A DNA stretch of 64,000 nt from Norana najaformis (taxonomy: Eukaryota > Annelida > Clitellata > Crassiclitellata > Hormogastridae). A program made the position numbers and the translations under genes. This document shows, piece after piece, positions 61,985-64,000 of this stretch (the stretch's first letter is position 1; each line of letters opens with the position of its first letter). The stretch spans positions 6,487,935-6,551,934 of the forward strand of contig OZ029929.1 in assembly GCA_964023275.1 (NCBI GenBank). The letters run 5' to 3'. The notes under the pieces are model-generated. The model saw nothing but the letters and a program-made list of their open reading frames with translations, did no database searches and was not told where the DNA came from.

Positions 61985-62360
61985 CATAGAGGGCGTCAGC
62001 AAAATGACCTACTCTGGACCTCTCCCTATCCATGTCCGCATTTGGCAATACCCTCTCTTACCTCCTTTGCCGACGTACGCACTACATCGGAGTACTGAGG
62101 ACTAGAATAGGCATCCTTGTTGACCTTGTAAGGCTAACTGTGCAGCGGGGTGGAGTGCTTTTATATGCCGCGTCCACCAAAGAGACTACTTAGGTCCAAC
62201 GCAGTGCGAACTATCTTCTGTCTGACTGATGTTGGTGTTTTTGTACTGTAATGGCTGTATGTACCACATTTAGGTGCAGGCGTCCGCATCGGACATAACT
62301 AGCTTACCTCCCTTTGTTCGCATTTATAGGTACTTGTGTGATCCTCCTTCCCCTCTCTCT
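61985..62360 (-). repeat. Dispersed repeat of unknown class (inverted copy)
   Basis: Reverse complement match of 16686-17060; diverged, with small indels. Ends not defined. Confidence 0.6.
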
Positions 62361-62529
62361 GGAGGTCCTTAATGCAACGACCCCTTGCATATTACGTTAA
62401 TGGAGCTGAAGAAGTGATCTGGTTAGATTTCTGGTAGTCTGGATGTGTCGACCATATCTGCACCGAACGATATCACCGTGGCACATCCCTTTGAGGACTT
62501 TTCTGATGCGGCCATTTATAAAAGCAGGG

Positions 62530-62790
62530 ATGCGCGATAGTCTAGTGATTAGCATACTGGGGCGTTAATCAAAAGGTCGGGGTTCAAACCCCGCCAGGGC
62601 AGAAATTTGTTTCGAGATTTCAGCTCCACTTCGGCCCCCTAGCGAACTCAGCTAGGAGCCGCAATGTCTTCGCGTTCTTCGTCTAACCGAACATTTATAT
62701 AGCACCGCTCAGGAGCCTCGTAAAGGAGCTCTGCAGGTGGCTAACAGCCAGATGGCAGAAGATGGGTCTGCAGTGGTTTACCGTTGTCGA
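62530..62790 (+). mobile_element. tRNA-Asn-like SINE
   Basis: Head has tagtctagtgattagcatac (A box), an anticodon-like gcgttaatc and gggttcaaacccc (B box), resembling tRNA-Asn. Acceptor halves do not pair, so not a working tRNA. The body contains ccccctagcgaactcagcta and an end with tttatatagcaccgctcagg. Confidence 0.7.
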
Positions 62791-63078
62791 CTGGGGGAGA
62801 TTCGCTGAGTAGTTTTTTTACTCAGGCGATCAGCAAGCAATGAACGAAATCAAAAACCAAGTTTAACTGAAATCATTAAAATTTTCTTCATAAAGTCGCA
62901 CAATAATATTAAAACGCTGACTTACATAAAAATAAGCGAAATAGCGCTATTTAAATGTTTTGTTACATTACAGGTGGAGCTATTTAGATGGTCTTTCAAA
63001 TATTTGTTTCAGACGACATTGCTGAATAGTCGTTATTATCACAGACGCCAGAGTTGGCCGTGATGAAAACGTACCCCG

Positions 63079-63204
63079 ATCAGGTCAAGTTCAATGATGC
63101 CATTTTGATTAGGTTCAGTTATCAGGTCAAGTTCAGTGACACCATTTAGATTAAATTCAGTTATCAGGTCAGGTTCAACGACGCCATTTAGATTAGATTC
63201 AGTT
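63079..63204 (+). repeat. 42-bp tandem repeat, 3 copies
   Basis: Three units beginning atcaggtcaagttca or atcaggtcaggttca, exactly 42 bases apart. Confidence 0.9.
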
Positions 63205-64000
63205 TTGAAGGCCTCGCTGTTTCGGCCAAGTCTAACACTGCTGTGAAAAAATTCTTTGCGAAGTTAGGGCCAATGTTGGTTTCGTCTTAGTAATACATAT
63301 ACCTTTGTTGGGGTGAAGAGGGATTCAGCAAGAAGTATGTCCGGTCGTGTCGGGTCAGGTAACAGGCCTAGTGACTGAAGGCCAACACTGTTCGCTTTAG
63401 CAGTTCATTCAACAGCCAGATAGATAACTGGATTAATCATGCAACTGCCTTAACTAATTTAACTTAACTAATTAAGACTAACTAATTATCGAAGAGCTCT
63501 GCTAATGTTTACTACACGCTTGGCGCATGAATTGAACAATTAATTGTGTACGCAATGACTACATTTTCTGCAAAAGCAGGAATAGTTAAGAAGACTGGAA
63601 TATTTTTTTGACATGTTAATTGTATTATTAAGACTAATTAGATTATTTTATAGGCTTCGAGTCGTTACGTTAATGTGGCTTGGTTATTTGACTTGAAGTT
63701 AAAAATGTTGTCGTAATCCGTTCCTTTTGAATCCTTGTTCTTGTTATTTCGGTTAACTTCCACAGAATTCCTCCAACTAAAATTATCAGCCAATAATAGA
63801 CCTAAACAATGGCATAGGATAGCAAACGTCATGCAGTAAACGCCCCAGTGGCTACGGTAGTCGGCAGCACTGGTGTTGAAAGACCAACCTATCTGAGTGT
63901 AAATGGAAAAATGTAAATATCCCATATCTTACAAGTGGGACGCAGGAAAGGCGCTCATCTCCTTTTCTTGGCCCTTGAGCCGGCAGTGGACGAATAACGA
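63205..64000. other. Right end, no gene recognised
   Basis: AT-rich, unique-looking. A minus-strand 86-codon frame (63665-63925) has a hydrophobic stretch (YCMTFAILCHCLGLLLA) but no other support. Confidence 0.4.

Noticed and set aside
62540-62605. Functional tRNA-Asn gene
   Set aside because: A and B boxes are present but the acceptor halves do not pair and a SINE body follows.

Overview
Animal (bilaterian invertebrate) nuclear DNA: intron-rich, AT-rich, loaded with microsatellites, minisatellites, LINE 3' ends and tRNA-derived SINEs. I cannot name the species; compact introns of about 1 kb together with retained U12 introns and tRNA-SINEs fit a marine invertebrate such as a mollusc, echinoderm or hemichordate.

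The window is dominated by one plus-strand gene for EPAC (exchange protein directly activated by cAMP, RAPGEF4-like Rap guanine-nucleotide exchange factor). I could place 27 coding exons from 2831 to the stop at 36706. Spliced in phase they give exactly 999 residues plus stop: cNBD-A, DEP, cNBD-B, REM, RA and CDC25 catalytic domain. Only the short N-terminal exon(s) lie upstream of, or unrecognised in, the window. Special splice sites include a U12-type AT-AC intron after exon 14 and GC-AG introns after exons 6 and 20.

Positions 26451-42087 and 42088-57856 are a direct tandem duplication of about 15.7 kb, roughly 98% identical by eye. It carries EPAC exons 14-27 (REM-RA-CDC25 half), the 3' flank, and a minus-strand ORF of 146 codons. 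Both exon sets are open and spliceable, so the locus reads: regulatory half, catalytic half copy 1, catalytic half copy 2. Each copy has its own retroposon insertion with target-site duplication. It is either a real segmental duplication or two haplotypes placed in series by the assembler.

To the right, after the second copy, a small two-exon gene (59159-60217) encodes a 119-residue protein with a C-terminal RIIa/Dpy-30-like dimerisation-docking segment. The last 4 kb (60.2-64 kb) holds repeats: LINE 3' ends, a tRNA-derived SINE and a dispersed repeat also found inverted inside an EPAC intron.
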